Source: Ascarosepion bandense
Taxonomy: Eukaryota > Mollusca > Cephalopoda > Sepiida > Sepiidae
NCBI GenBank assembly: GCA_037127315.1
Contig: JBBBDQ010001027.1
Coordinates: 1,714,001 to 1,778,000, forward strand
Direction of reading: 5' to 3'
Length of the DNA: 64,000 bases
Made by a program: the position numbers and the translations under genes. Below the pieces are notes generated by a model, which worked only from the letters and a program-made list of their open reading frames with translations, searched no databases and had not been told where the DNA came from. Of this stretch, positions 10,756-21,410 are shown one piece after another (positions within the stretch are counted from its first letter, which is position 1; the number at the start of each line of letters is the position of its first letter).

Positions 10756-11066
10756 TTTCCAACATACGCACCGTAATGGGGGCGCTAGAGGGTGTCGTCA
10801 GTGATGTCATCGCGAGGATCACTAGGGGGTGTTCGGGTCTTTCAACATCATACCCCCCTCACCGCGCCGACCCGACCAGAGATGATCAGTTTCTGGCCCA
10901 CCCTCGATAAGCGCTTTCAGACACTAGAAAATTACGTTTAGACCCGATACGAAACTTTGCAAATGCTTCTGATTGGCGACAGTCAGAGCCACTTTCCATT
11001 TAGAGGCGAACCGTACATGAGCTCGTCCGAAACATTAATTTAGACGCATAATTTCGGGGATTATAG
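10756..11066 (-). mobile_element. LINE 3' untranslated region
   Basis: GC-richer than its surroundings, it directly follows the endonuclease stop codon on the minus strand and ends where A/G-rich sequence resumes. It probably belongs to the same 5'-truncated retrotransposon as the next feature. Confidence 0.5.
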
Positions 11067-11456
11067 CTAAAAATTTGGAATCCAGGCACTCTCTCTTTTG
11101 ATCCATAACCAATTAGCTGTTCTTTCCGCTGTTTCGGTTATGGACTTGAGTGCTTTTCTTTTTTTTATTCCCACTATCCCAATATCTGTTAAGGCTTTGC
11201 ATAAGGACCTTGCTGCAAATCCTCTAGTCCCCACTTCTATAGGAGTGCAGCTAGCCCTCCAGCCTTTAACCCTGCAACTCTCCAGCAGTTCGTCATATTT
11301 TAACTTCTTCCTTTCATGAGCTTCCTCTGCGTTTTCTTCCCAGGGGACCGTCAGTTCCCACAAGACTATCTTCTTTGAATTATGTGAGAAGAAAACTATA
11401 TCTGGGCGAAGTTTTGTGATGGCTATTTGTTCTGGGATTGAAATTCCCAGAGCAAA
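11067..11456 (-). pseudogene. Restriction-like endonuclease C-terminus of an R2/Hero-type LINE
   Basis: Minus-strand residues LRPDIVFF..., KKIVLWELTVPWEENAEEAH, ERKKLKYDELL...CRVKGWRA, PIEVGTRGF and WLWIKRESAW. The pattern R-PD-X12/14-E followed by LTVPWE and a K..KY block is the restriction-like endonuclease found C-terminal to RT in R2-group non-LTR retrotransposons. It nicks the DNA target for target-primed reverse transcription. Only the last 130 or so residues are element-derived. The frame stays open further upstream to 11861, but that part is F/L/S-rich sequence from a purine tract and not protein. This is a typical 5' truncation. Clade assignment is tentative. Confidence 0.72.
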
Positions 11457-11499
11457 TAGCCATCCATATAGAAAAATGGAAAAGATGGTCAAGAAAAGA

Positions 11500-12040
11500 A
11501 TATTGAATAAATAAGTTGAAAAAAAAAAAGACAGTAGCAAAACAAAAACAGAAATAACTGAAGAAAAAAGATCACGAATGAAGTGAAATATTAAAGAACG
11601 ACGCGGAAAATATAAGAAAATGGAAAAAGAAAGAACCAGTGTAAAGAACCGGACCAAAAAATATGCATAAAGAAAAGTCAGTAAAACCTTAAAGTAAGAT
11701 ACGCAAAACAAAAAAGAAAATATGGAGTTTAACGAAAGAAACTTGGAGGCAGAAAGAAAGAAATCGAATATAGACAATAAAACGTAATAAAAATAAATAA
11801 TCAAGAGATACAACGAAAACAATGACTTTAGGTGATTGCAATGCAGGACTATTTCCCACAAGACACAAAAATGGCGACAAAGACGGTTAGAAAATTAGGA
11901 AAGAGGAAATCGAGAGAATAACTCAGGAAAAAAGAAAAACAAATACTACTACTACTACTACTACTAATAATAATAATAATAATAGTAGTAATAATACAAC
12001 GAATCAAGATAAAAAAAAAAGAAAAACGTTGATTCCTTTT
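11500..12040 (+). repeat. Purine-rich tract with trinucleotide repeats
   Basis: A/G-rich on plus; contains (ACT)n then (AAT)n at about 11944-11993. Confidence 0.8.
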
Positions 12041-12317
12041 TAGCGTTTCGAAAAGCCAGAAGAATAAAGGCAAACTATCAAGCTCTGTCTCTTGCCTGAC
12101 TTGTCGTTGTGTATGTTCTCGCAGGTGTTAACGTTAGCGAGAATTCATCAGCGAGACAAACCTTGTGAGTATCAAAGTATTATCTCGACAGACTTTGCTG
12201 CACAGCTTCCAAAATATTGGATTTAATCAGTTGGAAATGCGACAGCCATTTTGTATCGTGTTTACAGTACATATGCGGTAGCGTTCTTATACATTAGTTC
12301 GTATGACACTTGGCGGT

Positions 12318-12357
12318 CTCTCTCTTTCTCTCTCACACTCACATGCGTATACACACG

Positions 12358-12433
<76 letters not shown>

Positions 12434-12435
12434 AT
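12318..12435 (+). repeat. (CT)n-(CA)n-(TA)n compound microsatellite
   Basis: Short CT run, CA tract about 12357-12417, TA tract to 12433. A second TA tract lies at 12542-12586. Confidence 0.95.
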
Positions 12436-12539
12436 CGCAGCTATCCATACGAAATACATATTAATACATATAGTGCTAGAGACAGGACTGTTTTCTTTAT
12501 ATATTCATTTGTGAAACACTGAAGTTTTTAACTAAATCA

Positions 12540-12588
<49 letters not shown>

Positions 12589-12596
12589 TATCGAGG

Positions 12597-12825
12597 CAGC
12601 AGATAATTCTCTAAACATATATTGTTAAATACAAGAGACAATGAATGTCTACCATGTTTAATCATGAGCTGTTCTAAACATCGTATTTTGGCTTTAACTT
12701 CAAGTGAAAATAAAGACAAATATACTCTTAAGATGGCTTATGTGAGCCGAAAGCTTAAAACCAATTTAATAAAAAATTATCCAAATGTTGGAGAATTTTT
12801 GTCTTTATTTTCACCTGAAATCAAT
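12597..12825. repeat. Two PLE ends in inverted orientation
   Basis: 12597-12722 is the minus-strand copy of the PLE N-terminal-coding stretch seen at 9930-10020. 12731-12825 is a plus-strand copy of the terminal repeat (AAGATGGCTTATGTGAGCCG AAAG, core mutated to CTTAAGA). They meet near the shared AATAAAGACAAA sequence. Confidence 0.7.
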
Positions 12826-13239
12826 ACACAATACTTAATTGCTGTTCTTAATACAATATAACTAGGTATACCATAATTATTTAATCCTAATTCTGACTAA
12901 AAATTTCTATCCATTTACTAATAGACAGTAGTTAAAAAAAAATCATTGTTCAATAAAAAAAACCTAAAATTCAACCTTCCGTTAAAAATTATTGTCTACC
13001 CATTTGAAAAATCTAAAGTCCTACTATGTATCTTATCCGGACAAAAGTAAAAAGTGATATGTCTAGATCCAAGCAACCCTGCCAGCTTTCCTAAACCAAA
13101 TATTAAATCTCCATGGTTACATAATTCTCAATTTTGATTGGACAATTTTGACACACCTATTGCATTTCCTCCTACTACCACTCCCTAATTTTCTAAATAA
13201 CCATGAATTTATCTTATATTTTAAAAATAAATCATTTTC

Positions 13240-13390
13240 ACCAGTTATTTTAACATATCACCTGAAGAAGGACAGTTTTGTTCTGAAACATGAAAATATT
13301 TGTGTAATGATATGCTTTTATAAACCATTGTAATAACAAAATTTCAATATATATATATATATATATATATATTGAAAATTTATTTTACTT

Positions 13391-13428
<38 letters not shown>

Positions 13429-13460
13429 AAGTAAAATAAATTTTCAATATTAAAAAATGT
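13240..13460. repeat. PLE-type terminal repeats and palindrome with TA core
   Basis: 13262-13288 reads CTGAAGA, an imperfect stem, GAAA on plus. ATTGAAAATTTATTTTAC (13365 onward) is repeated inverted at about 13422-13450 around a (TA)n core. Confidence 0.6.
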
Positions 13461-14130
13461 TGAATGAACATTTCGACATAAAATCCCCTAAATTTTTTCC
13501 TCTAAATATGCATTTTCTAAAAAGTTTCTTTTTTCTAATACTTTAACCCATGTATAAGGTTATTTTTGTTTAGCACGTATTGAGCGATTCTAATAAGAAA
13601 AAATTGTTCTTTTTTTCTTTTTTCTTTTTCTTTTTTCTCCCCCTTTTTTCATTTCTATTCTTCTCTTTCCTTGTCTTTATTTTTCTTACCTCCCACTTCC
13701 CTTTCCGTCCTGTTTAACCCTAATCTCAATTTAATACCACTCCTAACCCATTCCTTTGTAAGCTAAACGAAACCAAATTTTCCATTTCTTTACTTACAAC
13801 GCTATCTAAAAGTTACAATTTCAAATTAGACATGAATTACTTCCGAAATTTTTGGTGACATAAATTTCTCAAATCTTAAAATCGTTTTTTTAAATTTTTA
13901 TTTTTTATTTTTTTCTCTCTTTTTATTCTAATGTTCTTTCCATTTTGAAGATGTACGGTTGCTGAGGAGATGTAAAATCTTTCTTAGGGATTTTATGTCG
14001 AAAAGTTTTGAATATTGAAAATTTATTTTACTTTATATTAACTCTGTAATTTTAATTACATTCAGCTCTTCATTTTTTAATATTAAAATTTTTAATATTA
14101 ATTAGGATCAGGTTCTTAGGATTTACCTTC
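13461..14130. repeat. Diverged Penelope/Neptune-type terminal repeats, both orientations
   Basis: Near 13470-13490 the minus strand reads TTTTATGTCGAAATGTTC. At 13962-14003 the plus strand has CTGAGGA, a TAAAATC/GATTTTA stem, then GAAA, and the following GAATATTGAAAATTTATTTT matches 13365 and 43820. Pyrimidine-rich sequence lies between them. Confidence 0.55.
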
Positions 14131-14177
14131 CTACTTTTCCGTTTTGGATTAAAGTATTGTAATAATATATATATATT

Positions 14178-14378
14178 TGTATCGATATCAAATACGTTTT
14201 TTCGTCGTAAACTGAATTTTGAAGGCTAAATAAGTCCTCTGAATAAATGGTATCATGGCTGAGACTAAGAACTACAATTGTACCTACTTAGAGCCAAATC
14301 TGAGGCAAAAACTGAAATAAAAGTGCTGAAAAAATTACAGGCATACAGGTAGATAAACAGACACACAAAAACATCTTG

Positions 14379-14441
<63 letters not shown>

Positions 14442-14752
14442 CGATTTTCTGCACTATTGTACGAACTGCAACCTTGAAATTTCTGAATATCATTTCTTAT
14501 GTCTTTGTCTATGAGTGCATCAAATTTGATTAAAGTCGGACCACTCCTTCTATAACCAGATGTTTTCGATTATCGATTTTCGATATTTATCAAGGGTACC
14601 TCGACACAAAACATAGCTACGAACACTCGCTGACGCTTATAGTACAACTGTGTAAATTTTCAAAAAAATCGGTTCAGCCGTTTCGGAGTAACGGATACAC
14701 AGACACACAGACACACACACATACACACAAAGTTCCATTTATAAATAAGTTT
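14178..14752 (-). mobile_element. Non-autonomous Helitron copy, both ends damaged
   Basis: Matches the long-form Helitron interior (TATCGATATCAAAT..., CTGCACTATTGTA..., CGGTTCAGCCGTTTCGGAG, ACACAAAGTTCC). The CTAG/hairpin end is missing at the left and the TC end at the right is altered (AAGTTTATAT in place of AAGTTTAGAT). A TA tract occupies 14383-14438. Confidence 0.75.
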
Positions 14753-14756
14753 ATAT

Positions 14757-15344
14757 ATAGATATAGATATAAACATAAAAATAAATAAGTTCCATTTACA
14801 AATAAGTTTATATATATATGATGTATAAAAATATTTTTACAAACTTTGGGGCAGGTTCCCTAATAAGAACAACAGCTCAAATAAACATATGTCCTTGAAT
14901 CTTCCGTTTTAGTGTCATTAAGTTTAAATAATGTTTAAGATGGATGGCGCTGTGTTGCTTTGCAGACTAGACTAAATTCGTTTATATTTGTAAATAATCA
15001 GTTTTAATATTTAACAAGTGCACCAGTGGGTTAACTGAGAATATTTCTGTTTAACTGTGGACCCGGTAAAAGTTCCAGCAAGAATAACACAAGAACAACC
15101 AAATAGGAAATAACGAATATATATTAATTACAGAAAAATACAATACTTGGAACTTTGATAGTAGAATGATAACACAGGTTAGTAAGGAATACTATGAGTC
15201 GACCCTCGGCCTTAGATCTGGGACTCGTAATGGTCGTTAAGGTAGCCGTGTTCGTAGACCGACGCTCGGCTAAGTTCGGGCCTCTCTGCGGGCGCTTCCC
15301 TCAGGCTACTAGGAGGGGAGGTATATGGGATATAATGATCTGTC
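14757..15344. other. No gene recognised; short GC-richer patch
   Basis: Contains a small partial copy of the Helitron end near 14795-14820 and a GC-richer patch at 15195-15320. No coding identity found. Confidence 0.35.
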
Positions 15345-15435
15345 TCTTCTTTATTTTCAACTGAAATTAAAGCCAAAGTACCATGTTCAGAACGGCTCAT
15401 GATTAAGCATAATAGACATTCATTGTCTCATATTT

Positions 15436-15440
<5 letters not shown>

Positions 15441-15484
<44 letters not shown>
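15441..15484. repeat. (TA)n tract
   Basis: About 44 bases of TA. Confidence 0.95.
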
Positions 15485-15485
<1 letters not shown>

Positions 15486-15576
15486 TAAACATATACTGTT
15501 AAATATAATTTAAATATAAATTTACGAAATGCGTTTGCTATTTGGTAACTGTTATGGTAGCTTAGCTAAGTTTGAT

Positions 15577-15881
15577 GTCAGTCAGTCAGTTAAGTGCCAT
15601 ACGTGATACATGCTTGGGCGATCATGTCTCGAAAGAGAAATGACTGACTGGGCAGAATATTATCCCGCAGTATATTGCCATTGCTTTCTGGTTGCCAAAC
15701 AAGGCTATAGAACCCAATCTGTCCTGTTATTTAACCCATAACTGGAGAGAATAGACGGATTAATACCTTTCCCAAGGGTATTTGAGCGTAAGTGAATGCA
15801 AGGAATTCAACTGAAATTCGAACTCGGCTCTCCGATTTCTCGTTCCGAGTCTATATCCACTGCGCCACAACGCACATCCAA
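15577..15881 (-). mobile_element. tRNA-derived SINE inserted in PLE
   Basis: Full-length minus-strand copy: head near 15815-15880 with A box (GTGGCGCAGTGG) and B box (GAGTTCGAATTTC), middle, body, tail ending CACTTAACTGACTGAC at the left. Flanks AAGTTTGATG and AAGTTTTATG look like a target-site duplication of about ten bases with one mismatch. The PLE sequence continues on both sides. Confidence 0.85.
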
Positions 15882-16134
15882 GTTTTATGCCAACATAAGA
15901 TAAAATCATCTTTGATGATGGATGTTTTTATGTTAAGGTCCTTGTAACCTCTCTGATGATGGCTCATGTGAGCCGAAAGCTAAGAACCAACTTAATAAAA
16001 AATTATCGAAATGTTGGAGAATTTTTGTCTTTATTTTCACCTGAAACTAAAGCCAAAATATGATGTTTAGAACGGCTCATGATTAAAGATAAGAGACATT
16101 CATTGTCTCTTATATTTAACAAAATATGTTTAGA

Positions 16135-16137
<3 letters not shown>

Positions 16138-16195
<58 letters not shown>
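16138..16195. repeat. (CA)n(TG)n perfect palindrome
   Basis: A CA run switches directly to a TG run at about 16166, giving a self-complementary tract of more than 50 bases. Confidence 0.95.
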
Positions 16196-16197
<2 letters not shown>

Positions 16198-16242
16198 CAG
16201 GAGAGTTTTTTAATTTGCTTGAAGCATTGTGCATATTAGGAG

Positions 16243-16498
16243 TAATATTTCAAGATCAAAATCTGATCTTCAGAATGGTAGGAGAGCTTGTTTTTACGTT
16301 CGTTCAACGGGCTTTTGAAAGACATAATCCTCGAGTGGACGAGAAATCAAGCTTTTTCAACCATTCTGAAGATGAGATTTTGATCTCCAAAATATTAATG
16401 AATAATAAATAGGTAATACCCAACACCTCCTTTACCTTCCTTTATTTTACTAAACGCATTGTGATAGCCTTCAAATACCTACCCATACTCTCTCCCCC

Positions 16499-16500
<2 letters not shown>
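16243..16500. repeat. Inverted pair of CTGAAGA-stem-GAAA repeats
   Basis: Minus strand 16248-16273 reads CTGAAGA, AAGATC/GATCTT stem, GAAA. Plus strand 16366-16391 has CTGAAGA, GAGAT/ATCTC stem, then CAAA. The segment after it (TTCCTTTATTTTACTAAACG) matches 38540 and 46340. Same family as 38245-38588. Confidence 0.65.
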
Positions 16501-16542
<42 letters not shown>

Positions 16543-16684
16543 TGTACATATATGTACATATGAAATCATCTTTCTCATATGATATAATGATCTGCCTCTT
16601 CGTCTCTCTGTCTTTCATTCACTTTTTCTTCCTAACTTTTCTATCAATCTTTCCCACTCTCTCTCTCTCTCTTTCTCTCTCTCT

Positions 16685-16715
<31 letters not shown>
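16501..16715 (+). repeat. (CT)n-(TA)n tracts
   Basis: CT/TA tracts at 16497-16541 and 16660-16712. Confidence 0.9.
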
Positions 16716-16736
16716 GATTTATCCTGACAATGTGAA

Positions 16737-16926
16737 TTAAGTGCCATGCGTAATATTCGCTTGCGTGATCCTATCGGGGAAGAGACACGACAGTCGAGGT
16801 AGAAGATTTTACCGCAATATGTTGCCGTTACTTTCTGTAGTAGATTGGTCGCCAACGAAGGTTATAGAATCTAATATGTCCTGTTATTTAACCTATAGCT
16901 AGAGGGAGAAGCGTTGATGAATACAA
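16737..16926 (-). mobile_element. Degenerate SINE tail and body
   Basis: Diverged match to the SINE tail (minus GGCACTTAAT...) and body, with the palindromic hairpin decayed. The tRNA-like head is absent. Confidence 0.65.
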
Positions 16927-17171
16927 CACACTTACCTGACAAAATACTCGAAGTAAAACATAACAAAATCAGGAAGTTTTTACAGCTTATTCTAAATATT
17001 GTTGAGAATGTGTAACGACTTACTTAACAATTGGAGAAATGACATATCAATAAAAACATACAGAAATTGTTCGCTAAATTTAATAAAGTGTATATGTACA
17101 TATTCAGGTAAAGAGAACCAACAGTTAAAAAAGAGATAAAAGAAATATAAATATATATATTCTATTCATAT

Positions 17172-17202
<31 letters not shown>

Positions 17203-17878
17203 TAAATATGTATGTATGAGCTTATGACCAGCATATGGAAGACAATTGACTATAATTATTAATGTGTTTGGAAAATTATCGGTTATTTGTGTGAAAAAAG
17301 ATTCTTTTCATTGTACTAATTTGCTTTGGTATTCAAAATGTTTGTGGCGCCATTTTCTGGAATCTAATTTCTTGGCATTCATTATGTAGAATCATCGTTG
17401 TATATAAAGCCCCGTATTTTCGTATCAACTCAACAAAAAATAATTGATATTAAAGAACGAAACTACGCGTGTCTTGTTAGAACATAAATTGATTTAATTT
17501 TAAAATTTTATCCATACAAAGGCTTATAAGACTGGATTATTGCATAATCGCCTTGGGATTTTTATTAAACACAGTTTAGTAAAAGAAACAGACTCTGTTT
17601 AAATGTAACGTTTTAGGTTCAGTCTTCATGTGAGGTAGCAAATTAAACAATTCTTTTAATTTTCAAAGATTTTTATATTTCTGAGATTATATAGATGCTA
17701 TATGCATTGTTCGGACTGTTATCCTTATTTTTATATTTTTTATAGTAAGGTTCACCTTTGACAAGGACAGAGGTAGAAGTTTATATTAGGAACCATTTTG
17801 TGAGTATTGAAAGGGAAGTTTAACAGGCTAAAATTGTATTGATGGGAGAAACATCTAGTTAGGAGTCGGTTACACAGG
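16927..17878. other. No gene recognised
   Basis: AT-rich; a short GATA tract at 17180-17204 and a fragment near 17685-17740 resembling the repeat at 2343. Confidence 0.4.
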
Positions 17879-18165
17879 TCAGTGGTTTGCGAGAAAAAAC
17901 TGCTTGAGTGATACTTGCATCTCATTGATGAAATACAGAGAGAATGTGGGTGGTTCTCTATTATTTAAGTGACATGGCGCGTTCTTGCCGTTTGCTAAGC
18001 ATTCATCAAGGCAGGATGCTAGAAAGAGATCAAGGAGTTTCCTGTCTCGTCCGAGCCTGATATGTTTTTCAGTCACCCGGGCTATTGCATAGGCGAAAGA
18101 TAAATCCCTGCAATATTTGCCTTCGTCGTGGCTTTTTAGAGCGTAATGGACTAACCATTTTTTAT
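17879..18165 (-). other. Unexplained open frame, about 95 codons
   Basis: Minus frame open from the SINE edge (about 18165) to TGA at 17879-17881. It has mixed, protein-like composition: residues HYALKSHDEGKYCRDLSFAY, then IARVTEKHIRLGRDRKLLDL, then FLASCLDECLANGKNAPCHL, ending KQFFLANH. There is no ATG near its upstream end, so if coding it is an exon or a truncated piece. I do not recognise a family. Its lack of low complexity sets it apart from the other open frames here. A fragment of an unrecognised transposon protein is the main alternative. Confidence 0.35.
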
Positions 18166-18666
18166 GGTTGTTAGTTGGTTGTTTTGTTTTTATGGCAAAT
18201 CAACACCTCTGTGTGCCATTTATTGCTAACTAAACTTTATTTATTAAATACTGGTAATACCTTTTTCTTTCACCAATTTGTTGTTGCTTATCTAAGTTTT
18301 GCGTCTCGTAAGATGTTTTTTCTTTTTCGAGTATCAAGATTCATTGGGATTTGTTTTTTAAGGGCAAGGTCCCCAAGTCTTACCCTTGTTATTTAACCCA
18401 TAACTGGAGGGAAGGGACTGATTAATACCTTTCTCAAGGGTACCAGTGCTTAAGTGAATGCAGAGTATTCAACTGGAATATGAGCTCGGCTCACCGATTT
18501 CCCTTTCCGTGCCGACATCAACTGCACCACAACGTACATCCGTCACTAAACGCTTACAGCACCTGGTATTCCCAAGCGGTCACCCATGTAAGTACTGACC
18601 AGGCTCAACGTTGAACTTCGGTGATCGAGCGAGAACCGGTATATGCAACGTGATAGGCCGTAAGCC
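18166..18666 (-). mobile_element. 5S-tRNA chimeric SINE, nearly full length
   Basis: Minus orientation. 18550-18666 is a 5S rRNA-like segment of about 115 bases including both the A box (AAGTTCAACGTTGAGC region, diverged) and the C box (ATGGGTGACCGCTTGGGAAT). Next come the linker GCGTTTAGTGACGGATG, the tRNA-like head (18480-18545), the middle, and the 230-base tail shared with 2895-3350 and 57849-58312. Confidence 0.85.
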
Positions 18667-18892
18667 TTCTTTGTGATGTTTATTGAAGTCATTACCGATA
18701 GGAAAACTAGTCAAGGAAAATTAAATGAAGGTATTATCAATCTTCTCAGATATTCGATCGTGGTACCGTTAGATCTCGGACCAGAACGATGTTCCTGACC
18801 CAAGGAGGAGTTCTGTTACCTTGACTTCTGGGAAGACGTAACTTGTTCACCCGGTGCATCACTTATGTATTTTTTCCTAGGTCGATTCTCCC
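18667..18892. other. No feature recognised
   Basis: Short unassigned stretch between SINE copies. Confidence 0.4.
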
Positions 18893-19352
18893 CTCAACTT
18901 ATGGGTTAAATAATAGAACAAATTTGGTTTTATAGACTTTGCTGGCAACCGGTCTACCGCAGAAAGCAATGGCAACCTACTTCGGGGTAATCTTCTGTCC
19001 AGTCAGTCATGTCTCTTTCGAGACATGATCACCCAAAACTTGTATCACATATGGCACTTAACTGAATTGGATGTGCATTGTGGTGCTGTGGATATCGAAT
19101 CGGAAGGACAAATCTGAAAACCGAGTTCGAATTCCAGTTGAATTTTTTGCATTCACTTATGCACAAATACCCTTGGGAAAGGTATTAATCCGTTTTTTCC
19201 CTCCAGTTATGGGTTAAATAACAGGACATATTAGATTTTATAGCTTTGGCTGGTTACCAATTTACCGCAGAGAGCAATGCCAACCTACTGCGAGATAATC
19301 TTCTGAGACATGATCGCCCAAAGCGTGTATCATGTATAGCACTTAACTGAAG
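18893..19352 (+). mobile_element. Two tandem tRNA-derived SINE copies (first headless)
   Basis: 18893-19056 is a body and tail with the CATGTCTCTTTCGAGACATG palindrome. 19068-19352 is a near-complete copy with head (GTGCATTGTGGTGCTGTGG, B box GAGTTCGAATTCC at about 19122-19134), middle, body and a tail lacking half the palindrome. Confidence 0.8.
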
Positions 19353-20015
19353 TATATATTATATAATATAATAAGGAATATTTTACAAGTATAGGTTGGA
19401 TATTTTTTCATTCAAATCTTTTATTTCAAAAGAATAAAAAAAGAACAAAAAATATGAATCATTAAAAATTCATCGGATAATTGATAAAAATAAAGTTTTA
19501 AACACGAATGTTTTGTTTAGTATGACTTGGCAATTATCGTAAAATTTCAAAGCCAGCAAAATATATTTATACATAATATTTATTGTTCTCTGCTCCAGGA
19601 ATAGGATAATCATTGAGAATGATTTATGATACTTTGTTTTGGTTTTCTGTTTTGCTTTTTGTCTCAAATGGAACGATTCTAAAATAAATTGTAACTTCTC
19701 TAGAAGCTTTGTGAAATAAATAGGACGAAGAAAAACTGTATGATTCGGCAGCGTGGAAAACAGCAGATGAGATTTATTTTAAATTATCTGAAATCAAATC
19801 GTTAGTGATGAACGAATGACTCGACAAACAATTAACAAAAGAAGAAGCATCCAAACAACATACACAATATTTGTTTTACAAAACATAGTCCTAATGAATT
19901 CAAAGGATTCACACGCATACATATTTTACGAAATCAATTTACTTGGTTTTAACTTTATTTAAACGTTATTGGCAATGTATAACTTCTATTTAAGTAGATT
20001 TCTTTTTTATATATA
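19353..20015. other. No gene recognised
   Basis: AT-rich sequence, no repeat match found within the window. Confidence 0.4.
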
Positions 20016-20110
20016 CCAGCAGTATAGCCCGGCGTTGCTCGGGTGTAGTGAAAGCTTTAAAACTAATCCATGGTCCTGGAGCTCAGACTCAGCCTAAAGA
20101 ATATTTGAAA
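20016..20110 (-). mobile_element. Helitron 3' tip only
   Basis: About 95 bases matching the CTAG/hairpin end (CCAGCAGTATAGCCCGGCGT), with CTAG mutated to CTGG in element orientation, breaking off after the AGCCTAAAGAATATTTG block. Confidence 0.75.
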
Positions 20111-20162
20111 TAATAAAATGATTGCGACAATTTACCAATCGCACCTAATATATATATATATA

Positions 20163-20887
20163 CTAGCAGTATAGCCCGGCGTTGTTCGGGTGTAATGAAA
20201 GCTTTAAAACTAATCCATGGTCCTGGAGTTCAGACTCTTTGGACGTTGGCACGAAAGACTAAAAAGCAATAGTTGTTTCCAGTTAAAGCGAAACCGTAGA
20301 CTGAAAAAAAAAATGAATGGATGTAAGTCAAATTTTGATTTCCTGGTATCGATATCAAATAAGTTTTTTTCGTCGTAAACTGAATTCTGAAGGCTAAATA
20401 AGTCCTCTGAGTAAATGGTATCATGGCTGAGACTAAGAAATACAATCATACCTACTTAGAGCCAAACCCGAAGCAAAAACTAAAATAAAAGGGCTGAAAA
20501 AATACAGACATACAAGCAGATAAACAGACACACACACAAACATCTTGCCTTATATATATATATATTATCGATTTTCTGCACTATTGCAAGAACTGCAACC
20601 TTGAAACTTCTGAATATCGTTTCTTATGTCTTTTTCTATGAGTGTATCAAATTTGATTAAAATCGGACCACTCCTTCTATAACCCGATGTTTTCGATTAT
20701 CGATTTTCGATTTTCGATATTTATCGGGGGTACCTCGACACAAAACCTAGCTAAGAACACTCGCAGACGCTTATAGTAAAACTGTAAATTTTCAAGAAAA
20801 TCGGTTCAGTCGTTTCGGAGTCTATGGATAATGGACACACACACACACACATACACACACAAAGTTCTATTGTTAAATAAATTTAGA
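20163..20887 (-). mobile_element. Non-autonomous Helitron, long form
   Basis: Complete ends: plus CTAG at 20163 and GA at 20886-20887, flanked by A and T. It carries the long interior (TTTGGACGTTGGCACGAAAG block). Its right end lies directly against the class II tRNA-derived SINE. Short open frames inside show no conserved protein between copies. Confidence 0.85.
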
Positions 20888-21040
20888 TAATTAAACAGTA
20901 TATTTACATATAACTAACAGACTGAATATTCGAGAAATCTTGTTAGAAAAATGTGCATCCTTCAACAGGATTCGAACCTGCACCCCTAGGGGGAGCCACA
21001 AACTGATCTGACGTGTTTCACCCACTCTACCACAAATGAA
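20888..21040 (-). mobile_element. SINE with class II tRNA-like head, degenerate
   Basis: Minus strand has GTGGTAGAGTGG (A box) and GCAGGTTCGAATCC (B box) with a variable-arm-like CCCCCTAGGGG, then a tail ending AAATATACTGTTTAATTA. The same tail follows the related head at 42955-43135. Confidence 0.65.
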
Positions 21041-21410
21041 TTCATAGTTAAATAAAGTCGAATTAAGCGTTAAATACACAAATTCCTGATTTTGCGTGGT
21101 ATTCATAACTGCTCTGTATCCTAATGTAAACAACAAAGGAAATTTTACGAAATCTTACGGCAAGTTACGAAATAGCTGGCATATTTTTAAAAAAATACTT
21201 TTATGAATATCACAAAAAATCAGGAATTTGTATATTTAAGACTTAATTTGACTTTTTCTAATGATGAGTTCCTTTGTTACCCTGAATGTAAACTTAGTGG
21301 CTTTATTGCCTTATTGAAATGATTAAAAAATAGACAGTAAATCTAAGGTATATTTTAGGATCGTTAACAATTATATACGGCGAATGATATTTTTGTTGGA
21401 TTTTTAGTGG
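21041..21410. other. No gene recognised
   Basis: AT-rich. TCAGGAATTTGT near 21220 echoes an inverted copy near 21080 (CAAATTCCTGAT), a loose inverted repeat. Confidence 0.35.

Larger units (their letters stand above)
15345..16137 (+). mobile_element. Penelope-like terminal repeat(s), split by a SINE
   Basis: 15345-15440 is the segment seen at 9900-10010. 15520-15576 plus 15882-16137 form one terminal repeat interrupted by a SINE. This copy preserves the best core: CTGATGA, T, GGCTCATGTGAGCC, GAAAGC at 15953-15978. The stretch to 16137 continues through the N-terminal-coding part to a CA tract. Confidence 0.75.

Noticed and set aside
11457..11861. N-terminal half of the 264-residue minus frame as part of the endonuclease protein
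   Set aside because: It is F/L/S-rich translation of a purine tract; only the portion below 11456 has conserved motifs.
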